Positions 35,926 to 45,533 of a stretch of 64,000 bases of DNA are shown in pieces. Numbering within the stretch: the stretch's first letter is position 1; each line of letters starts with the position of its first letter. The position numbers and the translations under genes are program-made. The stretch is from positions 2,797,001-2,861,000 of the forward strand of contig NZ_CP025611.1 in assembly GCF_002868735.1 (NCBI RefSeq). Reading direction: 5' to 3'. This DNA is from Niveispirillum cyanobacteriorum. Its GTDB lineage: Bacteria > Pseudomonadota > Alphaproteobacteria > Azospirillales > Azospirillaceae. The notes beneath the pieces are model-generated. The model was not told where the DNA came from. It saw nothing but the letters and a program-made list of their open reading frames with translations, and made no database searches.

Positions 35926-36758
35926 GCATCGCCCTGACAACACAGCCGCAGACGGAAGGGGCGCCCAACGGCGCCCTGTCGCTGCTGTCGATGTTCCAGG
36001 AATTCCATGCCGAACTGTCAGGCATCCGCAACGCCCTGTCGCTGGGCGACCGTATGGCGGAACAGGGGCAGCCGCTTCCCGACCCGGCACAGGTGGCGGT
36101 TCGTATCAACCGTCGCCTACATCGGCTGCTGGATACCCAGGCCGCCACCGCCATGCGCCTTGGCGGAAGGTTCGGGGTGGAGCTGTACCGGGAGGCGCAA
36201 TATGTGATGGCCGCTCTGGCCGATGAGATGCTGCTGCATGGCGATGCCTGGGCAGGGCGGGAACATTGGCTGGACAATCTGCTGGAACTGTCGCTGTTCG
36301 GCACGCGGGTGGCGGGCGAGCGGGTGTTTCAGCGGCTCGACGCCCTGCTGGCCGGCCCGCCGCAACAGGAATATGAGCTGCTGTCGGTTTATCTAGCGGC
36401 CCTGTCGTTGGGTTTCCGGGGCCGGTATCACCGGCATCAGGATGAACCCATCCGTCGCCGCTACCGTCAGGGGCTGGCCGACCGTCTGGCGGAGGCGACG
36501 GGATATGCCGGACCGACGCCCTTCCTCTGCCCAGCCGCCTATGCCGCCACCGTGACCGAGGGGCGGGAGGTGCGGTTGCCGCATCTGCGGCCCTGGTTCT
36601 ATGGATTGCTGATCGTCCTGGCCCTGCATACGGCGGTGGCGCATGGCGTCTGGTATGTCCGCACCTACCGGCTGGGGCCGCTGGCCACGCCGGTGACGGC
36701 GGAAAAGCCGGCGGCGGTGCCAATCGTTCCCGCCGGCAAGCCGGAGGCCGCACGATGA
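35922..36758 (+). CDS. tssL: Type VI secretion protein TssL (DotU/IcmH family)
   Basis: The 278-residue protein has the cytoplasmic hook domain of DotU (SLLSMFQEFHAELSGIRNAL, EAQYVMAALADEMLLHGDAW, NLLELSLFGTRVAGERVFQR, YLAALSLGFRGRY) and a single C-terminal membrane helix (about residues 225-247). There is no OmpA-like peptidoglycan-binding extension. It pairs with TssM in the inner membrane. ATGA overlaps occur at both ends. Confidence 0.95.
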   Translation: MSIALTTQPQTEGAPNGALSLLSMFQEFHAELSGIRNALSLGDRMAEQGQPLPDPAQVAVRINRRLHRLLDTQAATAMRLGGRFGVELYREAQYVMAALADEMLLHGDAWAGREHWLDNLLELSLFGTRVAGERVFQRLDALLAGPPQQEYELLSVYLAALSLGFRGRYHRHQDEPIRRRYRQGLADRLAEATGYAGPTPFLCPAAYAATVTEGREVRLPHLRPWFYGLLIVLALHTAVAHGVWYVRTYRLGPLATPVTAEKPAAVPIVPAGKPEAAR

Positions 36759-39700
36759 ATATCGGGGCCTTCCTGGCGGAATATGGTTTGTGGGTGGCGC
36801 TGGGCTTGGGCCTGCTGGCCCTGGCTGTGCTGATCCTGGTGATCATGACCCTGAAACGCGGCAAGGCTGCGGCCAAGCCCGAGCAGTCCGCCGGGGCCGG
36901 GCCTGCCGCCGCTGCGGCCCCCGCCTCCACCGCCAGCCGCCATACCGGCACCGGCATGGCCTTCACCACCACCCTGCGCCGTCTGTCCGACTGGGCCGGG
37001 GTGAAGTCGCCCTACGCGCTGCCCTGGTTCTTGCTGATCGGGGAAGCGGGCAGCGGCAAAAGCTCGCTTCTGCACTCGGCCCGCGTTCCACGCCTGCTGC
37101 CGCTGGAAGAAACGCCGATCGGCAAGGACGCCACCTTGCACGCGTTCGAAGGCGGCATTGTCATCGATGCGCGCGGCGCCCTGATCATGACGGCGGAAGG
37201 CCGGCCCGGCGACCGTGACCGCTGGCGCGGGCTGACGCGGCGGTTGCTGGCGCACCGGCCGCAGCGCGGGCTGGACGGGTTGATCCTGACCATCCCCGTC
37301 AGCGACCTGACCGGCGCCGGTGCGTTGGGTCCGGACAGCCTGCTGGCCAAGGGCGACATCCTGCAGGAACGGCTGCTGGATCTGATGCGGCAGACGGGCC
37401 TGCGTCTGCCTGTCCATATCGTCGTTACCCAGTGCGACCGCCTACCGGGCTTTACCGATTTCTGGCAGATGCCGCCCGCCGGTGGCCCCGATACCATGCT
37501 GGGCTGGTCCCAGCCCCATGTCAGCGACCTGCCGTTTGAGCCGGCGGACATTGACAAGGCCATGGTGGACCTGACCCAGACGCTGTGGACCCATTATGTC
37601 AAGGCGGCGGCCGGGTTGGACAAGCCGGCCGATCCCGACGGGATGTTCAGTTTCCCGGCTTCCTTCGCGGCCATCGCTTCGCCATTGAAGACGATATTGG
37701 GGCGTGTCCTGCGCGTGCCCCCCTATCAGGAGGGGCATTTCCTGCGCGGCATCTGGTTCACGGGCGCACAGCCGGAACTGGAGCCTGCGCATCTTCTGGT
37801 CGGTGCAGCAGCGCCGGTGCCTGCCGCCGCCGGTACACCGCCGCCTTTGTCGGCGGCGCTGTCCAGCCTGCGGCCCGGTGCCGCTGCTGCCCCCGCGGCA
37901 GAAGAGGTGCCGCTGGACGTATCCCCCGCCAAGGTGATGTTCGTCACCGATCTTCTGGCCGAGAAGCTGTTCCGCGAGACCCGGCTGACCCGTCCCGCCC
38001 GCGCCGGCCTGATGGCCCGCACCCGGGGTGCCCGTATGGCGCAGCTGGGTCTGATGGGCGTGACGGTGGCGCTGGTTGTAGGACTTGTGCTGGTCGATGC
38101 CTCGCTGCGCCGGCTGGTCTCCACCCTGGAGCCGCCGCTGGAACTGATCCGCCGCGACATGGCGGCGGGGCAGGGGGAAACGTTCGATGTCGAGGCCGCA
38201 CGCCAGCTTCTGACGGATTTCGAGGGGATCAGCAGGGGTTTTCTGTTCTACGGCCTTATCCCGTCTTCCTGGTCCGGGGATACGGAGGATGAGGTGGTGG
38301 CGGCCTTCGGGCGCGGTATCCACCATATCGTCCTGTCCTCGCTGCATAAGGAGTTGGAGGCCCGTTACCTGGACCTTGCCCGCCATCCGGGCGTGGAGAA
38401 GGCGGGGGCCGACGGCTATTACCTTCTCTCCGGCAGCGCCGATCTGAAGGTCATGGCCGATTTCGTGACCGATGTGAGCAAGCTTGACCGGCTGTCGGCC
38501 CAGTATCATGGCGTGACTAAGGGTCCCGTGGAAGGGCTGGCGGATCTGTCCAACAGCCTGTTCAAGACCAAGCTGGACGGCAATTTCGCGCATAATTCGC
38601 GGCTCTATCAGCTGGGCCTGGAATCGATCAAGCTGGACCATATCAGCGAGGATCACCCCCGCCGCATCCGCCCTGTGGTGGAGAAGATGTCGCGCGCCGT
38701 GCTGATGCGGCTGGGCCCGTCGGGGGAGATTGCGCAGCGTGCGGGCCGCCTGCGCGATGCCGTCGTCGATGTGCGACAGCCCCGGTCGGGCACCGATGTC
38801 GGCGCGCGCATGCAGGATATGGCCGATGCCCTGGTCGATGTGCGGCAGATGCTGGACGATCCCGGCTTCTTCTGGCTGGGCCTGCGCGACATCACCACCG
38901 ACCCGATGCTGTCCGATCTGCTGCGCACCATGGACACACCCACCGTGGGCCGGGACATCCATGAACAGTTCGCCAATGATCTGCGCAATGCCCAGCAAAG
39001 CCTGCGCACCTATCTGACCGGCTTGAAGGATAATCAGGGCCAGCCTTTGTTCGTGCAGGTGACGGGGGGGCCGGGTCTGCGCCTGAACGATCATCTGGAC
39101 GGGCTGTCGAAACATTTCCAGCCCGCACTGGCCCGTCCGTTCATGCGGGTGCGCCCGGCGGAGAAACTGGCATCCGCCCCGCCCGCCTTTTCCGGCCGGG
39201 GGATGAGTTGGGATAGCGAGCATCTGGCCCAGGCCATCGCTTACCAGCAATCGTACGAGGATTTCCGTATCACCGACCTGCCGCGCATCCCGTCGGAATT
39301 CCAGGGGGCGGCTGACCGCATGGCCCGCCAGCGGCTGGAGAACGCGCTGCGCGCGGAACTGGTCGCGGCACAGCGCCTGGCGGTAGAGGATAATGACGTC
39401 GATGATTATGGCGAAGCAGCCCTGACCAGCCAGATCCGCGACCTGTCCAATGCACGAGAGCAGCTGATGGCGCTGCTGACCATCCTGTCGCAATACAAGA
39501 TGGACCGCCTGCAGGCCGAACTGCGCCAGGTATTGCGCGAACAGTCCGGCAATTTGTTGCAGGAACTGGAGGAACTGGCCAGCACCCAGTCCTTCTATGA
39601 GGCGGCTGAAAGCTTCGAGGGCTGGGATGGCCAGGGATCGCCGCGGCCCGCCGGCTTCTACACCAGTGATGCCGTGGCCACGGCCCATTATCTGGATGGG

Positions 39701-40888
39701 ATGCGCGGCCGCCTTGACATGCTGTGGGACAATCTGGCCGGGCCGCTGGAAGCCTTCATGACCCGGGGCGAGCTGGGTAGCGGCTGGCAGGATCCTGTCG
39801 TGCTGGGTTCCTGGCAGTCGCTGGGCCGGGAATTGCTGCAATACCGCGCCAAGGCACCGGGCAGCACGCTGGCGGCGTTGGAACAGTTCATCCGCTTCGA
39901 CCTGGACGAGGTCCGGCTGGATAATTGCGAGAGCAAGCTGGCAGGGGCGGAGAAGGCGCAGTCGGGCGATTTCTTCATCTACCGCCGCGAACTGATCCGC
40001 CAGCAATTGCTGGAACGCTGCCAGAACCTGACGGGCGCGGCGGTGCAGGCCGATTACGGGCGGCTGGCGGAAACGTTCAATGCCAAACTGGCGGGTCGTT
40101 ATCCCTTCACGCTGCGCGACAGCGATCCGGATGTGGCGGAGGAGGCCGATCCCGACGATCTGGCCCTGTTCCTGCGCGATTACGGCCCTATTGCCGACCG
40201 CCTGAACCCCATCCTGTCGGCGCGTGCCAAGACCAGTACGGACCTGCGTCCCGCCGCCCGGTTTGTGGAATCCATTGTGAAGATGCGGACCTTCCTGGCC
40301 CCCTTCGCGGCCCCCGATGCCGGCAAGCCGCCGGAGACGGGGGCCTATGAGGTGACCGCCGATTTCCGCGTGAACCGGCAACGCGAGCAAGGGGCCAACC
40401 AGATCATCGAATGGGTTCTGCAGGTGGGCGGCGGCCTGCTGCATAATGGGCCGGAACAGCAGGTTGCCACCTGGCGCCCCGGCGATCCGGTGGCCCTGCG
40501 GCTGCGCTGGGCCAAGGATGGGGCGGAGGTGCCCCTGGCGCTGGATGGCGGGCCGGGGGTGGAGGATCGGTCGGCGATCTTCGGTTACACGGGTCGCTGG
40601 GCGCTGCTGCGGCTGTTGCAGGACCAGAAGGCTGGCGACCAGGATGTGGGCAGGGGTGGCGATCCGCAGCCCCATCTGCTGCGCTTCACCATTCCCACCA
40701 TTCCGGCGGGCAGCGATCCGCTGGGCAAGGCCGAGAAGGAAAGCCGCATCTATGTCCGTGTCGCCCTGGCGTCGGTGCCGCCCCCCGCAGAGGGTGGGGG
40801 CACGCCGGCCAAGCGCCGCCATATTCTGCCCTCCTTCCCCGTAGAGGCGCCGCCCTATGAAAATGCCAGCGTAGGGGGAGGCCGTTGA
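36755..40888 (+). CDS. tssM: Type VI secretion membrane protein TssM (IcmF family)
   Basis: The 1377-residue protein has an N-terminal membrane helix (residues 12-32), a cytoplasmic NTPase-like domain with an intact Walker A motif GEAGSGKS (96-103), another membrane segment near residues 430-452 and a large periplasmic part ending in the IcmF C-terminal beta domain (ILPSFPVEAPP-like tail). It forms the envelope-spanning channel with TssJ and TssL. An Ala/Pro-rich linker lies at ~40-62. The retained Walker motif is notable because some TssM proteins have lost it. Confidence 0.96.
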   Translation: MNIGAFLAEYGLWVALGLGLLALAVLILVIMTLKRGKAAAKPEQSAGAGPAAAAAPASTASRHTGTGMAFTTTLRRLSDWAGVKSPYALPWFLLIGEAGSGKSSLLHSARVPRLLPLEETPIGKDATLHAFEGGIVIDARGALIMTAEGRPGDRDRWRGLTRRLLAHRPQRGLDGLILTIPVSDLTGAGALGPDSLLAKGDILQERLLDLMRQTGLRLPVHIVVTQCDRLPGFTDFWQMPPAGGPDTMLGWSQPHVSDLPFEPADIDKAMVDLTQTLWTHYVKAAAGLDKPADPDGMFSFPASFAAIASPLKTILGRVLRVPPYQEGHFLRGIWFTGAQPELEPAHLLVGAAAPVPAAAGTPPPLSAALSSLRPGAAAAPAAEEVPLDVSPAKVMFVTDLLAEKLFRETRLTRPARAGLMARTRGARMAQLGLMGVTVALVVGLVLVDASLRRLVSTLEPPLELIRRDMAAGQGETFDVEAARQLLTDFEGISRGFLFYGLIPSSWSGDTEDEVVAAFGRGIHHIVLSSLHKELEARYLDLARHPGVEKAGADGYYLLSGSADLKVMADFVTDVSKLDRLSAQYHGVTKGPVEGLADLSNSLFKTKLDGNFAHNSRLYQLGLESIKLDHISEDHPRRIRPVVEKMSRAVLMRLGPSGEIAQRAGRLRDAVVDVRQPRSGTDVGARMQDMADALVDVRQMLDDPGFFWLGLRDITTDPMLSDLLRTMDTPTVGRDIHEQFANDLRNAQQSLRTYLTGLKDNQGQPLFVQVTGGPGLRLNDHLDGLSKHFQPALARPFMRVRPAEKLASAPPAFSGRGMSWDSEHLAQAIAYQQSYEDFRITDLPRIPSEFQGAADRMARQRLENALRAELVAAQRLAVEDNDVDDYGEAALTSQIRDLSNAREQLMALLTILSQYKMDRLQAELRQVLREQSGNLLQELEELASTQSFYEAAESFEGWDGQGSPRPAGFYTSDAVATAHYLDGMRGRLDMLWDNLAGPLEAFMTRGELGSGWQDPVVLGSWQSLGRELLQYRAKAPGSTLAALEQFIRFDLDEVRLDNCESKLAGAEKAQSGDFFIYRRELIRQQLLERCQNLTGAAVQADYGRLAETFNAKLAGRYPFTLRDSDPDVAEEADPDDLALFLRDYGPIADRLNPILSARAKTSTDLRPAARFVESIVKMRTFLAPFAAPDAGKPPETGAYEVTADFRVNRQREQGANQIIEWVLQVGGGLLHNGPEQQVATWRPGDPVALRLRWAKDGAEVPLALDGGPGVEDRSAIFGYTGRWALLRLLQDQKAGDQDVGRGGDPQPHLLRFTIPTIPAGSDPLGKAEKESRIYVRVALASVPPPAEGGGTPAKRRHILPSFPVEAPPYENASVGGGR

Positions 40889-42003
40889 TGAACGCTGCCC
40901 AGAGCAAGCCCCCCATCGATATCGAGGCGCTGCTGGCCGATATTCCCGGCGGTGATCCCGCCGGGGAGGATATCCGCTATGGCGCCGAACATGACCTGAT
41001 CAAGGAGGCCCGGCGCGAGGATGCCGACCTGCCGCAGGGCGTGTGGAAGTCCGACCGCAAGCGTTCCGACTGGCCGGAGGTAATCCGGCTGGCCAAGGGC
41101 GTGCTGACGTCGCGCAGCAAGGATGCGCAGGTCGCCGCCTGGGCGTGCGAGGCCCTGCTGGGCCGGTATGGCATGCCCGGCATGGAGGCAGGGTTGAACC
41201 TGCTGGCCCGGCTGGTGGAAGGGCGCGGCCCCAGCCTGCATCCGCGTGCCGACGAGGATGGCGACCGGTCGCGTCTGGCCCTGGTGTTCGAATGGCTGAA
41301 CAACCGGCTGGTGGTGATGGTCCTGACGCTGGCCGTCACCAACCCGCCCGCCGACCGCGAGGCAGGCCTGACCTTCGGTGACTTCCTGAACAGCCAGCGC
41401 CTGCAGGCCATGGGTGGCGGGAATGAGAGCAATGGCCGCCGATCAGGTGCCGCCCCCGTCACCTTGCAGCTGTTCAATGCCACGGTTCGTGGCACGGGAA
41501 CTCCCTTCTACCGCGATCTTTACATCTCGCTGCGTTCGGCGGCGGCGGCGTTGGAGGGGTTGCGGGCCGCCCTGGACACCGAACTAAACGGCGATGCCCC
41601 GTCCATGAGCGAACTGGTGCAACGCCTGGGCGACATGACGCAATGGGCCCAGACCATCCTGCGTGAACGCGGGGAGGATCCAGCAATGATTGATGAGGAA
41701 CAGGCGCCCCCCGAGGCGGAGGAGACCGTGCTGGAGCTGGAGGAGGAGGCGCCCACTGTCGGCGGCCACGCCCTCACTACCGCCGGTCCCATCGCATCGC
41801 GCCGCGACGCCTATCGCCAACTGGCCGAAATCGCCGATTTCCTGGCCAGGACAGAACCCCACAGCCCCACGCCCTACATCCTGCACCGCATCGTGCAGTG
41901 GCGCGATCTGCCACTGCCCGTGCTGCTGGGGGAGTTGAGCCGGGGCCGGAAGGACGTCGCCGCCATCTTTGAACTGGTGGGGGCGCCGGGTGATACCGGA
42001 TAG
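40888..42003 (+). CDS. tssA: Type VI secretion protein TssA
   Basis: The 371-residue protein carries the ImpA N-terminal domain (IDIEALLADIPGGDPAGEDI, VWKSDRKRSDWPEVIRLAKG, WACEALLGRYGMPGMEAGL) and a C-terminal TssA region (RRDAYRQLAEIADFLARTEP, HSPTPYILHRIVQW). The C-terminal VasJ/TssA-type repeat predicts a short TssA of the baseplate-initiating class. ATG 40888 follows AGGGGGAGG and shares one base with the tssM stop. It ends the first T6SS gene block. Confidence 0.93.
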   Translation: MNAAQSKPPIDIEALLADIPGGDPAGEDIRYGAEHDLIKEARREDADLPQGVWKSDRKRSDWPEVIRLAKGVLTSRSKDAQVAAWACEALLGRYGMPGMEAGLNLLARLVEGRGPSLHPRADEDGDRSRLALVFEWLNNRLVVMVLTLAVTNPPADREAGLTFGDFLNSQRLQAMGGGNESNGRRSGAAPVTLQLFNATVRGTGTPFYRDLYISLRSAAAALEGLRAALDTELNGDAPSMSELVQRLGDMTQWAQTILRERGEDPAMIDEEQAPPEAEETVLELEEEAPTVGGHALTTAGPIASRRDAYRQLAEIADFLARTEPHSPTPYILHRIVQWRDLPLPVLLGELSRGRKDVAAIFELVGAPGDTG

Positions 42004-42153
42004 AACCAAGGGGTCTCATTGGTCGAATAGTTTTCTCGATCAAAATCGCTTTAATTGAGTCCCGAGTGAGCGTGATTGTTGATATCTCTTCCAACTGACT
42101 GACGCGGCGGACCGATCACGTAACCGGGCGCCGGCTGCAAAAGGGGGTACACG
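42004..42153 (+). other. Gap between tssA and tssB, possible second T6SS promoter
   Basis: This 150-base gap is the longest among the tssJ-to-tssC genes and is more AT-rich (42020-42080) than the coding DNA. TTGAGT followed 18 bases later by TTGATA (near 42055-42085) could be a weak sigma-70 promoter for tssB-tssC-hcp. No terminator-like hairpin with a T-run is visible. Confidence 0.25.
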
Positions 42154-42657
42154 ATGGCTGATAGTACGCAGCACAAGCTGAGCCGGGTCCGCCCGCCGCG
42201 GGTCCAGATCACCTATGACGTGGAAACCGGTGGCGCGGTTGAAAAGCGCGAACTGCCCTTCATCGTCGGCATCATGGCCGATCTGTCGGGCAAGCCCGCC
42301 GAGGCCCTGGCCCCGGTCAAGGACCGCAAGTTCGTGGAAATCGACCGCGACAATTTCAACGAGGTGCTTTCCGCCGCCACCCCGCGCGTCACCCTGCGCG
42401 TGCCGAACCGGCTGGTGAAGGATAGCGATGAACAGCTGGGCGTCGAGCTGTCCTTCAAGCACATGGATGATTTCGAGCCGGTCGAGATCATGGAACGCGT
42501 GCCGCAGCTGAAGAAGTTGCTGGATGCCCGCAAGCGTCTGCGCGACCTGCTGACCAAGCTGGACGGCAATGACAGCCTGGATGCCCTGCTCTCCTCCGTC
42601 GTGAAGAGCACGGAAGAACAGGCCGAGCTGAAGAAGCTGCTGCAACCGCAGGCCTGA
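42154..42657 (+). CDS. tssB: Type VI secretion sheath small subunit TssB
   Basis: The 167-residue protein matches TssB/VipA: HKLSRVRPPRVQITYDVETG, ELPFIVGIMADLSG, KFVEIDRDNFNEVL and the C-terminal helix region. TssB and TssC co-assemble into the contractile sheath. AGGGGG lies 9 bases before ATG. A palindromic stretch (GCGCCGGC with GCCGGCGC, 42658-42694) follows the stop. Confidence 0.97.
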   Translation: MADSTQHKLSRVRPPRVQITYDVETGGAVEKRELPFIVGIMADLSGKPAEALAPVKDRKFVEIDRDNFNEVLSAATPRVTLRVPNRLVKDSDEQLGVELSFKHMDDFEPVEIMERVPQLKKLLDARKRLRDLLTKLDGNDSLDALLSSVVKSTEEQAELKKLLQPQA

Positions 42658-42733
42658 GCGCCGGCACCCGCTTGAAACAATTCCGGGCCGGCGCCCATGA
42701 AAGCGTGCCGGCCAAGCCGATGGAGGCTTTGCG

Positions 42734-44176
42734 ATGCCCGATACTACATTGCTTGACAAGATCATTGTCGAGGGCAAGCTGGCGCGTGATGACAGCCAGA
42801 AGGAATTTGCCCGCGATCTGGTTGCCGAGTTCGTGAATTCCGTGCTGGCCGAAGAGGGTGGCACTGTCGGCAACGACGTTGTGGCCCTGATCAATGACAA
42901 GATCGCCGAGATCGACGATCTGCTGTCAGCCCAGCTGAACGAGATCCTGCACGATCCCGACCTGCAGAAGCTGGAGGCCACCTGGCGCGGCCTGTCCTTC
43001 CTGGTCTTCAACACCGAGACCAGCACCAGCCTGAAGCTGCGCATCCTGAACATCACCAAGGAAGAGCTGCTGAAGGACCTGGAAAAGGCCGTCGAGTTCG
43101 ACCAGTCGGCGCTGTTCAAGAAGGTGTACGAGGAAGAGTACGGCACCTTCGGCGGCAACCCCTACAGCATGCTGATGGGCGATTACGAGTTCGGCCGCCA
43201 TCCCAACGACGTCAAGCTGCTGGAACTGGTATCGAACGTCGCTGCCGCCGCGCATGCGCCCTTCATCTCCGCCGCCAGCCCGCGCCTGTTTGATATGGAC
43301 AGCTTCACCGAGCTGGGCGTGCCGCGCGATCTGTCCAAGATCTTCGAGAGCATGGAGCTGGTGAAGTGGCGGTCCTTCCGCAACAGCGAGGACAGCCGCT
43401 ATGTCAGCCTGGTGCTGCCGCATGTGCTGCTGCGCCTGCCCTATGGTCCCGACACCAAGCCGGTGGAGGGCGTGAACTTCGTGGAGGACACGGACGGTCG
43501 TGACCACAAGAAGTATCTGTGGGGCAATGCCGCCTATGTCCTGACCCAGCGTGTCACCGACGCCTTTGCCAAGCATGGCTGGACCGCGGCCATCCGCGGC
43601 GTTGAAGGCGGCGGCAAGGTCGAAGGCCTGCCCGCCCACACGTTCCGCACGGATGAGGGCGATGTCGCGCTGAAATGCCCGACGGAGATCGCCATCACCG
43701 ACCGCCGCGAGAAGGAGCTGAACGATCTCGGCTTCATCTCGCTGGTCCATTGCAAGGGCACCGACTATGCCGCCTTCTTCGGCGGTCAGACGGCCAACAA
43801 GCCGCGCCAGTACAATACGGACGCGGCCAATGCCAATGCCCGTATCTCCGCCATGCTGCCCTATGTGCTGAACGCCTCGCGTTTTGCGCATTACATCAAG
43901 GTCATCATGCGCGACAAGGTCGGCAGCTTCATGACCAAGGACAATGTTCAGACCTTCCTGAACACCTGGATCATGGATTACGTGCTGGGCAAGGACGATG
44001 CCGGCCAGGAACTGAAAGCGAAGTATCCGCTGCGCGAAGCCCGCGTCGATGTGTTCGACGTACCGGGCAAGCCCGGCGCCTACCGCGCCACCGTGTTCCT
44101 GCGGCCGCATTTCCAGCTGGAGGAACTGACCGCCTCCATCCGCCTCGTCGCCGAACTGCCGGCGCCGGCTGCCTGA
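42734..44176 (+). CDS. tssC: Type VI secretion sheath large subunit TssC
   Basis: The 480-residue protein has the TssC/VipB core: LEATWRGLSFLVFNTETS, ALFKKVYEEEYGTFGGNPYS, LGVPRDLSKIFES, RLPYGPDTKPVEGVNF and the C-terminal sheath-linking region YPLREARVDVFDVPGKPG. It forms the bulk of the contractile sheath with TssB. It lies 76 bases after tssB. Confidence 0.97.
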   Translation: MPDTTLLDKIIVEGKLARDDSQKEFARDLVAEFVNSVLAEEGGTVGNDVVALINDKIAEIDDLLSAQLNEILHDPDLQKLEATWRGLSFLVFNTETSTSLKLRILNITKEELLKDLEKAVEFDQSALFKKVYEEEYGTFGGNPYSMLMGDYEFGRHPNDVKLLELVSNVAAAAHAPFISAASPRLFDMDSFTELGVPRDLSKIFESMELVKWRSFRNSEDSRYVSLVLPHVLLRLPYGPDTKPVEGVNFVEDTDGRDHKKYLWGNAAYVLTQRVTDAFAKHGWTAAIRGVEGGGKVEGLPAHTFRTDEGDVALKCPTEIAITDRREKELNDLGFISLVHCKGTDYAAFFGGQTANKPRQYNTDAANANARISAMLPYVLNASRFAHYIKVIMRDKVGSFMTKDNVQTFLNTWIMDYVLGKDDAGQELKAKYPLREARVDVFDVPGKPGAYRATVFLRPHFQLEELTASIRLVAELPAPAA

Positions 44177-44183
44177 TCCCTGG

Positions 44184-44212
44184 GGAACCGGCCGGGTCTT
44201 CTGGCCGGTTCC
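44184..44212 (+). other. RNA hairpin between tssC and hcp
   Basis: GGAACCGGCC (44184-44193) pairs perfectly with GGCCGGTTCC (44203-44212) over a 9-base loop. No T-run follows, so it is more likely an RNA-stability or processing element at the 5' side of the hcp message than a terminator. Confidence 0.55.
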
Positions 44213-44254
44213 GCCCTGTCATAGACCGAACAGACATCGAGACGGAGAGCGGCC

Positions 44255-44755
44255 ATGGCCGGCAATATGTTCCTGAAGTTGACCACCCCGGATATCAAGG
44301 GTGAGTCGACCGACAGTTCCCACAAGGAAGAGATCCAGGTCCTGTCCTGGAGCCATTCCTTCAACCAGCCCACCTCGCCCACCCGCAGCAGTGCGGGCGG
44401 CGGCACCGTGGAGCAGGCGAACCACTCCGACTTCTCCTTCACCAAGTACATCGATGCGTCGACCGACGACCTGCTGAAAATGTGCTGGAGCGGCAAGCAC
44501 ATCCAGAAGGGCGTCTTCTCCGCCTACCGGTCCAACGGCGATAACAAGCCGGTGGAATATCTGGTGATCACGATGGAGAAGATCATCGTCTCCAACGTGT
44601 CCATCGGCGGCGGCACCGGCGACATCCCGACGGAGACGATCACGCTCTCCTACGGCACTGTCGAGTACAAGTACATCCCGCAGAAGGAAGATGACGGCAC
44701 GGGCGAGGGCGCCCAGCCGGTCAAGCACGACCTGATCAAGCAGGAAGTGTCTTAA
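44255..44755 (+). CDS. hcp: Type VI secretion tube protein Hcp
   Basis: The 166-residue protein matches Hcp1-type tube proteins: MFLKLTTPDIKGESTDSSHK, EEIQVLSWSHSFNQP, FSFTKYIDASTDDLLKMCWS and ITLSYGTVEYKY. Hexamers stack into the inner tube that is expelled on sheath contraction. GGAGAG lies 8 bases before ATG. Strong hairpins on both sides suggest that the hcp portion of the mRNA is stabilised, fitting the high amount needed. Confidence 0.96.
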   Translation: MAGNMFLKLTTPDIKGESTDSSHKEEIQVLSWSHSFNQPTSPTRSSAGGGTVEQANHSDFSFTKYIDASTDDLLKMCWSGKHIQKGVFSAYRSNGDNKPVEYLVITMEKIIVSNVSIGGGTGDIPTETITLSYGTVEYKYIPQKEDDGTGEGAQPVKHDLIKQEVS

Positions 44756-44763
44756 TGCCAGTT

Positions 44764-44892
44764 CCCGGTGATCGGTACCGATCACCGGGCCTCAATCGCC
44801 GGCGCCGCCATCCGGCGGCTTGGCTACGCCGCACGTGCGGCGCGGCGGCAGTCGCCGCCGTCCTGTCCCCGGCAAGGGTATGCCGGGGACAG
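44764..44892 (+). repeat. Cluster of five consecutive hairpins downstream of hcp
   Basis: Five inverted repeats lie head to tail. They are a perfect 26-bp palindrome at 44764-44789 (arm CCCGGTGATCG), 44804-44819 (GCCGCC/GGCGGC), the palindrome at 44828-44841 (GCCGCACGTGCGGC), 44843-44860 (CGGCGGC/GCCGCCG), and 44863-44892 (CTGTCCCCGGCA/TGCCGGGGACAG, 6-base loop). No T-runs follow. They would protect the 3' end of hcp mRNA and reduce read-through into tssE. Confidence 0.65.
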
Positions 44893-44957
44893 GGTCGAGG
44901 CCAGATGCGGCAATCGGGGGTGCCCGGATGTTGGGTGCCGCCCCGACGGGAGGATGC

Positions 44958-45533
44958 ATGGTAACGGGTCCCCGCCTGATGCCAAGTGTGGCCGCGCCGC
45001 TGTTCGACCGGCTGGTCGATACGGAGGATGCGGCAGGTGCGCAGTCCATGCTGGACCGCGACGGGCTGATCCTGTCCATCGCGGGGGAGATTTCGCTGCT
45101 GCTGAACACACGCTGCCCGCGCCCGCGCGAGGTGATGGCGGGACGTCGGCGCACGACCCTGGATTACGGCATTCCTGATCTGTCAGGTTTCCAGCCCTTC
45201 GACAGCACGTCAGAGGCTGCCCTGGTGACCGAGTTGGAGATGGCGATCGCCAGCTTCGAACCCAGGCTGCTGTCGCCACGTGTGCATGTGTCGCGCCTGA
45301 CGCCCGCCCTGAAGGAAGCGTTCCTGACCGAATGGTCGCAGCGCGCCGCTTCGCTGCCACCCAATCAGGGGCTGCGCCGGCAGGGGGCCTGGTTCACGGT
45401 GCTGCCGCCCGAACATGACCGCCGGGCCCTGCTGGTGGAGATTACGGGTTCCATCCGGCTGGATGACCGCATCGAGCCGGTCAGTTTTCCCGTGCTGCTC
45501 CCTAACGCCTCGGGAGGTCGCAATGCCGCGTGA
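44958..45533 (+). CDS. tssE: Type VI secretion baseplate protein TssE
   Basis: The 191-residue protein has the gp25-like lysozyme-related fold of TssE: PLFDRLVDTEDAAG, SIAGEISLLLNTRCPRPR, TTLDYGIPDLSGF and the C-terminal VEITGSIRLDDRIEPVSF. The start ATG 44958 is preceded by GGGAGG at 5 bases; the open frame extends further upstream into the hairpin cluster but is not family-like there. It overlaps tssF by 11 bases. Confidence 0.92.
   Translation: MVTGPRLMPSVAAPLFDRLVDTEDAAGAQSMLDRDGLILSIAGEISLLLNTRCPRPREVMAGRRRTTLDYGIPDLSGFQPFDSTSEAALVTELEMAIASFEPRLLSPRVHVSRLTPALKEAFLTEWSQRAASLPPNQGLRRQGAWFTVLPPEHDRRALLVEITGSIRLDDRIEPVSFPVLLPNASGGRNAA

Noticed and set aside
37442-40822. Very long open frame on the minus strand opposite tssM
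   Set aside because: It is the antisense shadow of a GC-rich gene. Composition is Gln/His/Arg-rich with no family motifs, while the plus strand encodes an intact TssM.
44764-44789. Perfect 26-bp palindrome after hcp as an intrinsic terminator
   Set aside because: No T-run follows on either strand, and downstream tssE-F-G lack an obvious promoter, so read-through must occur. I kept it as an RNA element.
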